DNA from: Cercis canadensis
Lineage: Eukaryota > Streptophyta > Magnoliopsida > Fabales > Fabaceae
Assembly: GCA_003255065.1 (NCBI GenBank)
Contig: QAOA01004738.1
Span: 186,001 to 250,000, forward strand
Length of the DNA: 64,000 bases
Direction: 5' to 3'
Shown here one piece after another: positions 24,499 to 36,240 of this stretch (position 1 is its first letter; every line of letters begins with the position of its first letter). A model generated the notes under the pieces. It ran no database searches, was not told the origin of the DNA, and saw only the letters and a list, made by a program, of their open reading frames with translations. Both the position numbers and the translations under genes were made by a program.

Positions 24499-25078
24499 AA
24501 TAGATAGCTCCCGCATTCTTCAACCCAAATGACATTACCCTATAACAATAGGTGCCACAGTGCGTGATGAACATTGTCTTCTCTTTATCTTCATCAGCCA
24601 TTAGAATCTGATTGTACCCCGAATACCCATCCATGAAAGAATACTGGTGATTCTTGGCTATGTTGTCAACAAGCACATCTATGTGTGGTAGAGGGAAGTC
24701 ATCTTTTGAACTAGCTTTATTCAAATCCTAAAAATCCATACACTTTCTTACTCGACCATCCTTTTTAGGCACCAGAACTATGTTGGCAACCCATTCCGGA
24801 TAAGTGGATACTTCTAAGAAACCAACCTCGATCTGCTTAATCACCTTTTCTTTTATCTTGCTAGATATTTCAGGCCTTATTCTTCTCAGATTTTGCTTGA
24901 CTGGCTTGTAATATTGATACAATGGAATCTTATGGGAGACAATGTCAGGGTCAAGGCCCAACATATCTTGGTAAGACCAAGCAAATACGTCATTGTACTC
25001 TTGGAAAAGATTAATCATTTCCTTCTTTTTTGGGTTATCAACAATCTTCAATTCTCTCTTTTCATCTTCTGCACCCAA
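24499..25078 (-). pseudogene. Ogre-type reverse transcriptase, N-terminal half (degraded)
   Basis: The minus-strand reading shows a DVFAWSYQDMLGLDP lead-in, then HKIPL, VKQNLRRIRPE, VLVPKKDGRVR, DDFPLPHIDVLVDN, SFMDGYSGYNQILMA and FGLKNAGA. All are characteristic of Tat-lineage RT. The YxDD region is absent because the segment ends at the microsatellite. Fossil. Confidence 0.88.
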
Positions 25079-25683
25079 ATTTATTATCTAAATTTCTTCA
25101 TTATGGGGAAGTATTGCTTTCTCAGATGACTCAACCATTTTTGCAAATCTATCAAAAATATCTATGTCTTCATTAGAACAGTAATTATCTTCACTAGATT
25201 TAATATGAGAATCAATTATTAGATACACAGGAGCTTCAACTTGAGACATTAGATTTATGTTAGCAAGACTCCTAAGAATAGATTAAAACATAACAAGAAT
25301 TAAAATGAATAACCAGGTAAAAAATGAATAAGAAGAACAGGAAAAGCAAAAAAAGACCAAAATGAATGAAAACTCCATAATAAATTATTTATTAAAATTT
25401 TTAAATAAAACATGTTCCAATATGTAATAAAGATGAAATTCAAATGACTTTGGACCTCAGTCAAAAGAAATAGTTATGGCATAAACAAATATTACTCAGA
25501 GAGGACCACATCTGGCATCGGTTCCATCTCCTAGTTGTTGGATTTTTCTTCTTCTCTGTAGGGTCAAATTCAACAGCTATTCTCATGGTAACCATCCAAA
25601 GTGTTCACTATATGCATATGATCAGCAACTGGTGAATCAGTTGACAAAACAAATGTCTCTCGCAGATGAAGAAGTCTTGTCTC
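25079..25683 (-). other. Spacer between G-patch and RT of the Ogre-type element
   Basis: This is AT-rich, poorly coding sequence in an otherwise coding region (25270-25640 especially). Ogre elements are known to carry an intron within gag-pol in this part of the genome, so this may be the intron position. I see no decisive splice sites. Confidence 0.4.
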
Positions 25684-25938
25684 CTAACGCTTTCTTGGCC
25701 ATTTTAAAAATTCTTCCATAGATGGCTCATATCCCAACCCTTGCCTGCCTTCATTCCGTGGAAGAACAACGGGTGCACTGATGCCTTGCAAATTGGTCCC
25801 CAAGCCTTTTCCTTTTTGGAACCCACTATTTTCCATCATTCTTGCCACAACCTGATTAACCGCCCACTTCTTTGGTAAATCTTTACCATCATTAATGTGA
25901 CTCAGCTTGCTACACGCCCTAACCCTAGGAGTGTTCAT
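25684..25938 (-). pseudogene. G-patch segment of Ogre-type pol
   Basis: The minus-strand reading has VARMMENSGFQKGKGLGTNL followed by QGISAPV, a G-patch motif with its spaced glycines and aromatic residue. G-patch domains bind RNA or nucleic-acid helicases and occur between protease and RT in Tat/Ogre-type elements. Confidence 0.75.
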
Positions 25939-25943
25939 GATCC

Positions 25944-27401
25944 CTTGCTTGGAGTTGGAGGCCCGATGACTAAAAGTAGAGCTAAATGAGTGAAAGAGGC
26001 GTTGTTGAGCCTAGTCCAAGAGGTGCAAACCAAGGTGAGAGCAGCTGCGCCAAGTTCAAAGTTGAGATGGATCACTTATTTGTCTCTTGTAGAAGGTGCA
26101 CATGGGCCAGCTTGGAGCCCAAGATTGGAGCTTGATTTGGAGGAAACTTGAAGATCAAGTTTGGGCATTAACTCATGGATTAATGAGCCCAATTTGCATA
26201 GTCTAGAGCTACATCATGGGCCTTATCTTGTTAGGACCGAAAACTTTGTTTAATTTAATTAGTTTTTATTTTTGGGCCTTTTGTTTATGGGCCAAAACGT
26301 GTAATTAGTTTAAATTTGTTTTTTTATGTTTTGGGCCTTTATGTCTATGGGCCAAAATAGGTATTAGGGTTTTGTTAACATTCTTAAGGATTCGTTTTAA
26401 CCTTGTAGCCTTCTAGCCAAATTCCTATATAAAGGATTCGTTTAGGTCTTGGCAAGACAGTTTTGAGATTAATATTATTCAGTTTCTGAATTATTGAGTT
26501 TCTCTGGATTGAGAGCTTCCCTGTTGTTCTTGGGCAAAGAACCGAACTTGAACTTACCAAAGATCCTTCCTTGTTAAAGGTTCATCCTATTGAGATAACC
26601 AAGGTCATCCCATAGTTTAGTATCTAGGCACTCCGTTCCGATCCTTCGGGTGACGAGAACACATCATTTGGTATTAGAGCTGGAGGCCCGATGACTAGAA
26701 GCAGAACTAAGCGAGTGAAAGAGAAGTTGTTGAGCCTAGTCTAAGAGGTGCAAACCAAGGAGATAGTAGCTGGGCCAAGTTCAGAGTTGAGATGGATCAC
26801 GTATCTGTCTCTTGTAGAAGGTGCACATGGGCTAGCTTGGAACCCAAGTTTGGAGCTTGATTTGTAGGAAACTTGAAGATCAAGTTTGGGCATTAACTCA
26901 TGGATTGATGAGCCAAATTTGCATAGTCTGGAGATGCATCATGGGCTTTATCTTATTAGGACTGAAAACTATGTTTAATTTAATTAGTTTTTATTTTTGG
27001 GCCTTTTGTTTATGGGCCAAAACGTTTAATTAGTTTAAATTCATTTTTTATATTTTGGGCCTTTATGTTTATGGGCCAAAACGGGTATTATGGTTTTGTT
27101 AACATTCCTAAGGATTTTTTTTAAGCTTGTAGCCTCCTAGCCGAATTCCTATATAAAGGATTCGTTTAGGTCTTGGCAAGACAGTTTTGAGATGAATATT
27201 ATTCAATTTCTGAATTATTGAGTTTCTTTAGAATGAGAGCTTCCCTGTTGTTCTTGGGCAAAGAACCAAACCTAAACTTACCAAGGATCCTTCCTTGTTA
27301 AGGGTTCATCCTATTAAGAAAACCAAGGTCACCCCACAATTTGGTATCCAGGCATTCCTTTTCAATCCTTCGGGTGACAAGAACACATCAATCTTGCTTG
27401 G
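25944..27401 (+). mobile_element. Tandem LTR/primer-site repeat inside the Ogre-type protease-pol region
   Basis: Two units of about 0.7 kb lie in direct order (about 25955-26666 and 26681-27390). Each has the tggaggcccgatgact start, a gggccttttgtttatgggcc stretch, a TATA box (tatataaa, 26426-26433 in the first) and an end acacatca. After the first end comes TGGTATTAGAGC (26669-26680), a Met-tRNA-type primer site with one change. So each unit is a short internal piece plus an LTR, and the outermost left LTR is missing. The whole is bounded by the 9-base direct repeat cttgcttgg (25944-25952 and 27393-27401). No coding region is present, so it is a non-autonomous, TRIM-like family. Confidence 0.7.
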
Positions 27402-27990
27402 TTATCTCCAAGGATTGGAAAAAAGATTCTAGTGCTTGCTCCACTACTTCAACATAGGGTAATGACTTGGGCTTGCTTACTAGCATCTCCTAATCTCCTT
27501 TGACAATTATCACTCTCCCCCCATTCACATACTTCAGTCTTTGATGCCATGTAGATGACACCACTCCTGCAGCATGAATCTAGGGCCTACCAACTAACAT
27601 GATATATGCAGGCTCTATGTCCATCACTTGGAAGGGAACATCAAACTTATCTGGCCTGATCTCTAACTGAAGAGAGACATCCTCAAGTACTTCATGCCTT
27701 GTCCCATCAAAGGCCCTTACCACCATACTACTTTCTCATATGTGGGATGTATTAACGGGCAATTGCATAAGGGTAGAATAAGGTAGCACATTCAATGCGG
27801 ACCCATTATCAATTAAAACTCTAGCTACTATATAGTTGTCGCATTTAAGCGTGATACGAAGTGCCTTATTGTGAGCACTCATACTAGGCATTAGCTCTTC
27901 TTCAGAAAAAAAGATTGTACTAAAGTTTTGATAAAGTTTACCATCTATCCAAACTTCTCTACGGTTATGTTTGGCCGTACGTAAGCTTGC
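27402..27990 (-). pseudogene. Ogre-type aspartic protease region (degraded)
   Basis: The minus-strand reading shows VLIDNGSALNVLP, the aspartic protease active-site form with D-N-G usual in this lineage, followed by VVRAFDGTRHEVL and the downstream IMLVGRP-like strand. It matures the element polyprotein. Fossil, interrupted on its far side by the LTR repeat. Confidence 0.8.
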
Positions 27991-28263
27991 TATAAGAACC
28001 TCTGCAATGTTTGCTTATAACACTCGGAGCTCATGATAAGAGATAGTAACGAAATACGAGTAGGAGTTTTCTTCATTTGTTCCACTATATTGTATTCATT
28101 ATGTTTCATTATCTTTAAGAATTATTCTTCTTCCCTATTTTCTCTTTGAGTATCCTTCTTGGCCAAATTTAGCTCTTTCTCATCAGCCACAATTTTTCCT
28201 TTCTCTTTTCTTTGGTATTATATCTCTTCAAGCAAGTAACATTGTCCATTTCTAGTCAAACCA

Positions 28264-29938
28264 CTAGTCCCTACCACATTGGTGATCGTACATGATTCCT
28301 CTTTCTCTTTTTCTTCTATGCAACTCCCTGAATTTTCTTCTTTGGTGTTTACTATTTTTACCCCATAATTTAGGGCACATCATGGTTGCTTTCATAAGAG
28401 AACGGTGCAGGCACCTGAATGACCACATCTGGCCGAGCTTGGCTAATTGAGGGATTAGGCAAAACTTTAAGGATAAAAGGTTTGACCTCTTTCTGGTTCC
28501 CCTTACTTTTCTTCTCAAACCTCAAGACTCCCAAAGCAATCAGCTTCTGAACTCCACACTTGAATTCTTAGCATCTTTCTATATCATGCCCAATACTCTG
28601 GTGATGTTCACAGAAAGAATCACTATCATATTGATCATCATATTTTATCGCCTTAAAAGGACCTTCCAGACTGCACCCAGCTGACCTTAGTATTTTTCAT
28701 ATTACCCTCATGGAAGTCTTTACTTGAGTGATCTTCGGACTTCCTCAACCCTTTCAAGTATAGAATTAATCCTTGGTCTCACTTCATGGTTAGGCAAAAT
28801 ATTGTTGTTTACATTAGGTCTTCTCCCAATTTCTTCAATTTTGATCATGCCTTGCTTAATCAAATTTAACATGGCAAACTTAAAACATGGATAGTCCTTA
28901 ATAGAATGTCCTACAACACCTCGATGATAATCACACATGAGACTTAGGTTATACCATTGACGGAAGGGTGGCTGAATTGGTTGTACAGGCTTAGGAGCTA
29001 TCACATGAGCCTCACACAATTATTTAAACAATACAGCTCTAATAATAAGGATATTTGTGAACAGTTCATCTCTTTGTGAAGGACGGGGCTAGTTCCTATA
29101 ACCCTGGTAGTTTGGCCTGAATGGTGGTCTTGGTGCTGGGAAACTTTAAAGTGTGTTCTGGTTAGTAGGAACGAAATATGCTTGAGGGTATTGGTAATTT
29201 GGTGTATATTGGGAATAAGATAAAGGGATAACATTAACAGGGTATGATGGTGGAAATTAAGGGTTTGGAGTATGGCTTGGTCTTTTAGGTTGAGGGTATT
29301 GGTAGGTTCCCAATGTTTGTACCCAGTTCACTTCTCCTTCCTTCTTTTTTTTGGAAACTTGCCCTTTTCTAGCCAAAGCTACTACCCTTAGTACTCGGTC
29401 CTTGCAACTTTCCAGCCTTCACTAGTCCTTCTATTCTTTCTCCAGCCCTGATAATATCAGCAAAATCATGGAAGGGGCAACCTGCCATCAGCTCCAAATA
29501 TGGAGATTTCAAGGTATCCAGAAAAATGAAATATAATTCAGAGTCAAGAAGTGGAGATTGAATTTCCAAAGCCAGGGTCCTCCATTTTTGGGCATACTTC
29601 ATAAAAGATTCATCTCTCTTCTGCATGTTCTTCAGTTGCTCTCTTATAGGAGCAATATCGTAGTTGAACTTGTATTGCTTTAAGAAGGCGTATGCTAAAT
29701 TCGCCTAACTCCTTATCTTGGTGCAGTCTAAGTTCATAAACCAGTTATAAGCAGCACCAGTGAGACTTTTTAGGAAGAAATGAATCAATATCATTTCATC
29801 TTCCTCTATAGTGATCATCTCCGTAATATAAGAGATGAGGTGAAATTTCAGGTTACTAGTCCTATCATACTTCTAAAACTCATGTAGCTTAAGATCTCTA
29901 GGAATTGACACTCCCGGAGTAAGGCATAATTGTTTGAC
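28264..29938 (-). pseudogene. Ogre-type gag, C-terminal part (degraded)
   Basis: 29626-29369 reads MKYAQKWRTLALEIQSPL and FADIIRAGERIEGLVKAGKL, a Retrotrans_gag segment of the Tat lineage. 29019-28720 contains CDYHRGVVGHSIKDYPCFK, the knuckle-like region with one altered ligand position. It continues into a low-complexity linker toward protease. It is separated from the gag start by the solo LTR at 29939. Confidence 0.8.
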
Positions 29939-31261
29939 TGATGAGCTGCCGAGGCTCCTCAAATTAGTAAAAGTTTAAAGTTGGTTTACCAAAGCTACTT
30001 GTAGCATAAGGCAACACCAAGTCGAACCAAAAGATTACTCTAATTAGTGAATCAGACTTAGGAACATATAAACAGAGGGGTTTGTTTTATTTAAGTGATT
30101 AACATAAATTAATTAAAAGTGGTGAACCTTAAGGAAAACAACCAATCCAAGTCTAACTGATTCTGATTTTAATCCATCATTGATTTCTGAGAATTCATTC
30201 AATTATTAACCAAGTTCTTGGCCTTAGAACACATCAAGAAGCCTCTCAGTACTCTATGGATATCCACTGGTTAAGCAACCAAAATTCAAATCAACTAAGA
30301 CTAAATGAATCAAGCACTCACTCAAATCCAGTTTAACCTAAGTCCAGAATCCAGCCAAGGGTAAGCAATCCGTCCAAAAGCTTAGAAACATTGATTAACC
30401 TTTAATTTCCTCTTTTATTACCTGTAATTAAGCAATCAACACATGAAAATCCAAATCCGAATTTAAGCAATTCAAACAGAATATATCAGAGGAAGGAAAG
30501 AAGTAGATTAACCACTAAATGAATAACAATCAAAGCATAATCTCAGAATTAATAATCAGAACAGCCAAAACCTGGATTGATTTGAGTATTCAGCCCTCCA
30601 TGAATAAGAGAAACTAAGTTTACAAAATATCTACAGAGGAAACTTAGAGATTAAGAAAACAAGAAAAACTGTCTACAAAATATCTTACAAAATATCCTCC
30701 TTCATTTCGGCTGCCTCTTTCTGAGCATATAAACCTCCAAAAATACATGCACACCCAAACTGCCCTTAGGTCACACTTATTCCCATGGGCCTTAGCTTTC
30801 ATTGGGTTGTGGTTTGGGCTCAATTGGACTTGAATTGAGGAAGTTAAACCCATTTAAGTGTCAATAGGTCTCTGGTTTCAAGTCCATACGACACCTACAA
30901 CTCAAGTTATGGTCCAAACACTGCATGCGGGTCAGGATCCTGTGACAGCATCTCTTCTCTAGATTCCAGGCTGCATATAACCAGCTAGACGTCCAAATTA
31001 GACTTGGGGCTCTGAATCAAAGTTTTAGAGTTTTCTCTTAGCTTTCCTACAAGATAAGATTCAAAATTATTAGATATTTAGAACTCAAGTTATTGCTGAA
31101 AAACAGAAGTATATAAAATGCCTAGTATTTCTGAAAAATACATTTAAGCCCAATTGGATCCAAACTCATGAAATGTGGCCCAAGCCCAATCAAATAGGCC
31201 CAAAAGAGATTTAAGAAGCTAGAAATGAGAGATAATTACTGCATATAAAGTGTGATTATCA
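29939..31261 (-). repeat. Solo LTR, Athila/Tat-like family, in gag of the Ogre-type element
   Basis: It begins tgatgagctgccgagg and ends gtgattatca. The flanks are ttgac (29934-29938) and ttaac (31262-31266), a 5-base duplication with one change. It is the reverse complement of the same LTR family as 6104-7488 and 48230-49657. About 1.32 kb, no internal region. Confidence 0.85.
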
Positions 31262-31266
31262 TTAAC

Positions 31267-31914
31267 TCCCACATCTCCAAAAGAACTAGTTCTCTCCATA
31301 GCTATAATCCTCTCCTCCAAAGTCAACAATTTTTCTTTTTGTTTTTGTTTTTCGCACTCCTCATATTCTTTCTCAACATGTATGGTCACAGGTGGATTCT
31401 GGGTGGGCACATTAAAAATAGAATAGGTGATTGGTGGAGTGTAAGTGTACACATCTCTCTTGTGTCTACTTGGATTGGAGGCAGTCTCTGTGATAGGGTT
31501 TGCTTTAGGTAAGGTGGAGGTGAATCGAAACTTAGGTGGTTGGGTAGTAGATGGGATAGTGGAATCAGGGTCCAATCCCTGGGTGGTCATTGTTGTGGGC
31601 GTCATTAGATGAGGGAGCATGCCCCAAATGGGATTGAATTGAGCCATGGTGACATTTTGCTCGTGCGAAGGCAAAGTCAGCAGTGGTGCTACTTGAGATA
31701 TAGGGAGAAAATTGGGGTGACTCGGGCCTTTAGCCGCCCTTTTTAGCTTCAAACTCTCGATGAGTAAATTCCTTATCTTACTCATCTGTTCCTTCATCCC
31801 ATCCAACTCAACTCTTAAATCCTTCTTTGGTTCTTGGGTTCCATCCATGATAGTAACAGTCTTAGATTTGAGTCTGATTGATCTTTTCACATAGCCCTTT
31901 TGATTGAATTGCAC
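31267..31914 (-). pseudogene. Ogre-type gag, N-terminal part
   Basis: The minus-strand reading starts at 31914 with a basic segment, followed by a predicted coiled-coil stretch (LRVELDGMKEQMSKIRNLLI) and a proline-rich, low-complexity region. It ends with EEYEECEKQKQKEKLLTLEE and ERIIAMERTSSF, a second charged helical segment. This layout is usual for Ogre gag N-termini. It runs up to the inserted solo LTR. Confidence 0.75.
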
Positions 31915-32849
31915 TTTCTTTGCAGCACCAATGATGTCTTAATCTTGAGATGGATGACAAAAGTGAAAAGGAAACATAAAGAATAAATGAGTAAAACTGA
32001 AAATAACAAAAAGATTTTGGCAATATTTTAAGAAGATCGATTGTTAATATAGCCTTGAGGAGTCCTTTAAGCGTTCAATTTTAAAATTCGTCTTCTTCAC
32101 GAGTACTTGTGTGGGATACGGGTCTTGTCTTTTTGCAGGAACTTTGGTTCCTTACCAAAAAACATGATCATGATAACATTCACGATTATTTTTTTATATT
32201 ACGAGAAAAATTATCTCATACAACTAACATAAGAGAGATTGGTCCAAAGAAAGCAATGCACATTTCCTTAATCATCATAGTTCAAATACATCAAGAAGCT
32301 CATAGCTTTGCTATGTCATTCAAAATACTCTTGCAATCTTCAAAAAGTTTCTCCAAATCTCTGGTAGGTAATGCAAAATGAGTTGTGTGAGCCTTGACCT
32401 CTTGAACCCTTTGCCTCAGCCTATCTGCCTTATCGTAGGAACTCTCTATTAAATCCTCAAACCGTTTCTTCTATTTTTCAGTCTCTAAAGTGTCACCTCC
32501 CTTACCCATTTCTTCTTTCTCTTTCAAGACTTCATATTGTTGCTTCCAAAGTGTCACCATTTCTCTTTCTTTTTTAAGAGCATTGCCCAAGCGAATATTT
32601 TGGTGTTCCATATCTTCGCATTGACTACGGAAAAACTCTTTATCCTCTTCCTTCTAGGTTTTCAGCTTTTTCATACTTTCGTACCCATTCTTCCAATTTT
32701 CTATTTGTTGCTTGTGAACTTCTTTTTCTTCCTCTAGATTCTCCTATAACTCTTCAGTCTTTGCTTTAAGACATCCCATATGCTCTAGTCTATATTTTGC
32801 CACTTCTCTTATCTCATGGACTTGTTTCTCCATTTGTTCAATTTGCTTC
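31915..32849 (-). other. Spacer between ORF1 and gag of the Ogre-type element
   Basis: The minus strand shows degraded, lysine/glutamate-rich, coiled-coil-like readings in several frames (around 32400-32950) and a noncoding stretch near gag (31930-32150). No separate gene was recognised. Confidence 0.45.
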
Positions 32850-34260
32850 AATGAGGCACTTTGAGCGACATCTTGGTACTTTCTCTTTTCTTTTTCTGCT
32901 CTTGCTAATCTCTTCGTGAGTTAAGCCCGTTCTTTAAGCCACTTCTTTTTTTCGGCTTCTACTTCATTTAGTTTTTCTTCCATTTCTCTTCTATAAGTTT
33001 TTCCTTTATAGCAAATTTAGCCTCAAAATCGCGAGCGGGCACCTCAATAGGAGGCGGATGAGAAATAGTGACAGCATGTGGTACTACGACCTCTTTAGCT
33101 TTCTCAAGAACCCAAGTATCATATAAGATAATTGCTTCATCAGTATCGGAGCACGGGTCTTTTTGTCAGAATGATAATCTTTCCCAAGCTTTCTTGACCT
33201 TATACAAGTTTTTTTCACTCCCTTGAAAATCATACTCAAACTCCATTTCAGCAAGCCCTTTAGTGTAAAGAATGTATTGGGGGTGCTCGAATTGCCTCAA
33301 GACCAATGTAAGCATGTAGGTAACACAACCTCGAGTACCCATCAATGGCACATACGAAAAATCCCCACAATGGACCAATATTCCATGACCCTTAGACCAA
33401 TGGAATGCCATATAAAATTTCCTTCATCAAGACTATTATAGTGGTTCAACCAAAAATTTTGATCTTCCTTCACAATCTTCAATTTAGTAAATTTCCTTAT
33501 GAACTCCATCCTAAACTCAAAATTGGTCTATCATGGGTAATCTTTCCCTTGAACATGGTAGAAGAGTCAAACGAATAAAATTTGTAAACAACATTTGAAA
33601 CACATGGCGGGTACTGGATTAATCTTGTGCTCAAGAACTTGTTGAAACACATCAGCGGCTAAGAGGCTAACAACATTCTTGGCGGATGGGAATAAGATGA
33701 GCCAGTAGATACACAAGGCAATCAAATCCCTTAACTTTTCCTATTCCTCTTTGTCAAGAAAATTTTGTAGACTAGATATTATGAAAGTCATAGGTCATCT
33801 GTTCATGCTAGTGTCCTTTAGAATCATTTTGTTTTTCACCATGTCAACAGGTACACCTAGCCACTCAACAATCCTTCCTAAAGCAACCTTATTCTTGTTA
33901 TGAGTATACACCTTGGTTTGGGTAGTCAATGACAAATTCAGCATATAGGCATACTCCTTAATAGTTGGGGTTGTGTCAATGACTCCAAAAGTCAAGCAAC
34001 AGTATGAAGGATCTCAAAAATTCACCATGATAACCAAGGCCATCTCATGTACCTCAACCTTCAGCAAGTCCCAAATCTTTCCATATTTCTAATTAAAAAG
34101 TATTTTTTCATCATTGGGTAGTAGTTTGAAAAAATTATCTACCTCAGTCACATCATTGACTTCGACATTGACTCGGAACCTCTTAGGTAATGTGCTAGGA
34201 CGTCCCTTAGGTAAACAATCCCCCTCCTCAATTAGTAGTGATGCCATATCCCTTATGAAG
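32850..34260 (-). pseudogene. ORF1 of the Ogre-type element (degraded)
   Basis: Ogre elements carry an extra ORF upstream of gag, of unknown function. The minus-strand readings here fit it: LTFGVIDTTPTIKEYAYML and VEWLGVPVDMVKN (about 33995-33800), then HSKGHGILVHCGDFSYVPLMG-like and LRQFEHPQYILYTKGL segments (33400-33240), followed by a charged helical tail. The frame is broken many times. Function in living copies is unknown to me. Confidence 0.7.
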
Positions 34261-35033
34261 GCTCATGAAGTCTTAGAATTCTCAAAAACAGGATCTTGAC
34301 TGGCTATATTAACAATTCAACTTCTTACGGATCACTGAAAATTTCAAAAATAAATGTAACCAAATTAATTAGAAGAAATTGACAGTGTATTTACAAAATA
34401 GAAATACAACGAGTAAAATGAGATGAGAGCAAAAGAGAGAAGGTATGCTTCCCCTATTGTCCTAAAAAGGTTGACCTCTAAGCTTAAGGATTCTAACTTA
34501 GTGACCATGGTCTAACCTAAAGGAGGACTTGTACAGTCAAATTACGTGCATGGTTATTAGGTCGGTGCTACATCTTAAAAGTCCAAGGTACTATAAATTG
34601 TCTCTCATCGGGATGACGAAGACCTTGTCTCGTTGACATGAATAGATGAAAAGTAAAGTCTCTCTATTTACTCATGTTAAAAAGACAAGTTGCAATCCAA
34701 GTGGGAGCGTTGCATAGATCATAAAGGTACTCAGCCCCTTTGGGATAATGTTCATTCCCTATCTAACCCTAAGTTTAAATGTGACTCGGGTATAGAGCCA
34801 AAGAGATTGTGTGTGCAGGGGAAGCAAGCGAACCTCATCCTATATCTACCTGCTGCAAAGGAGAGCGTGTAATATATTACAATTATTTACAAATGCAAGG
34901 CAAAAATAAATTACAATATACACAAAATAAATAATGAAAACATTTAAAGAATATAAACTAAATGAACAATGGGATAAAGAAAATACAAAAGGGCCACATT
35001 TATTTTGCACAACTAACTTCTTAGGCTTGACTT
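34261..35033 (-). other. Leader of the Ogre-type element
   Basis: This is noncoding sequence between ORF1 and the primer site. Open frames on either strand are short and carry no recognised motif. Confidence 0.6.
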
Positions 35034-35055
35034 GTCCCCAACAGAATCGCCAAAC
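35034..35055 (-). other. Primer binding site, Arg-tRNA type (Ogre)
   Basis: On the minus strand the LTR end TTATGACA is followed by GTTTGGCGATTCTGTTGGGG, the form reported for Ogre elements and assigned to tRNA-Arg. The same arrangement occurs on the plus strand at 57709. Confidence 0.8.
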
Positions 35056-35586
35056 TGTCATAACATACCCGAATGTCGCTATAACGCGAATGACTAAATA
35101 AAAAAAAAAAAAAGATTTAGGGCTTGTTTGAAAGTGTTTTTGTTTTTTTTGTTTTTGAAAACTTTTTTTAAAAATTGTTCTGTAAAACAAAAGTATAAAA
35201 AAATCTGTTTGATAAACTGTTTTGAAAACAATTTTTAAAAACTGAAAAACAGAAAACTTGCTTGGTAAAATTGTTTTAAGAACAAGTTTTGAAAACAAAA
35301 AAACAGAAAACTCGTTTGATATGAGAACAAGTTTTTTTTTTTAAATTTTGATGATGACTAATTTTGTAAATAAATTATGATAATGTTTTAATGAGAATAT
35401 GAGAAGAATAAATAAGTAAAAATGAAAAAAAATTATTATAAAATTTAATATAATATTGATATGGCATTAATACATTTAAATATATTGTTGTAAAATAAAT
35501 AACAACATCATTTATAGTTGTTCATACTAATCATAGGTGGTACAAAAATAACATTAACAATTATATAAGTTAATATATACAAATTA

Positions 35587-36008
35587 TTATGAATAATTGT
35601 TATGTTCTACCCACATCCAATTTGAAATATAGTCACGATATGCTGCCATTTCTTCTGCCCCTTCATCAGATAATCTTGACAAGTTATCTTGATTGGAGCT
35701 TCTCTCCCCCATGTCTATGTTTTTATTTTGATGATGACTAATTTTGTAAATAAATTATGGTAATGTTTTAATGAGAATATGAGTAAATTCTTAATAGAAA
35801 CACATACCTTGAACCATGGATAATAAATTGGGTTAGCTTTAATTTTTCCAGGCAATTCTGTAAACTCTTGTTTGATTAGCTCTTTTCTTAATCGACATAC
35901 TGCTCTCAACACGTCTTTAAAATAACGAGAAACTATTTTTGTGAAATGTTGAAAATTGTCTGCTACTACTCTATGGCGAATATTATGCCCTATAATGAAC
36001 AAGAACAT
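35587..36008 (-). pseudogene. Harbinger (PIF) transposase, internally deleted
   Basis: The first exon (36008-35808) reads IGHNIRHRVVADNFQHFT, VSRYFKDVLRAVCRL and PIYYPWFK, the stretch that precedes the first catalytic Asp of DDE_Tnp_4 transposases. A GT donor follows directly (TTCAAG|gtatgt). The last exon (35712-35587) reads GAEEMAAYRDYISNWMWVE then a stop, the usual PIF C-terminus (RDxIAxxMW). The middle, including the AIDGTH motif and the remaining catalytic residues, is absent, so no active enzyme can be encoded. The intron sequence (about 35722-35790) recurs at 35345-35410, suggesting repeat-mediated rearrangement here. Confidence 0.85.
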
Positions 36009-36240
36009 AACAACTTTTTATTCCACCAACAAATTTTGTGAATTGAAAGAGTATACTTGAATTGAAGCATATGCTATTAAAGATAATAAGACTTTATTAT
36101 CAAATTTATTAGTGAAATAGTAAATAAATTCAAATACAATCCAGAAATATAAATATATTCAAAATACATATACAAATACAAGTAAAACCCCCTACTTCAT
36201 ATACCAAATCAAGGGCAACAAAGAGGGTACAACTCAATTC

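Noticed and set aside
24226-24507. Open frame of leucine and isoleucine runs
   Set aside because: It is the translation of the ATT/ACT microsatellite, not a protein gene.
25079-25683. A separate small gene between RT and G-patch
   Set aside because: No motif and AT-rich; better explained as the known intron position of Ogre-type elements or decayed coding sequence.
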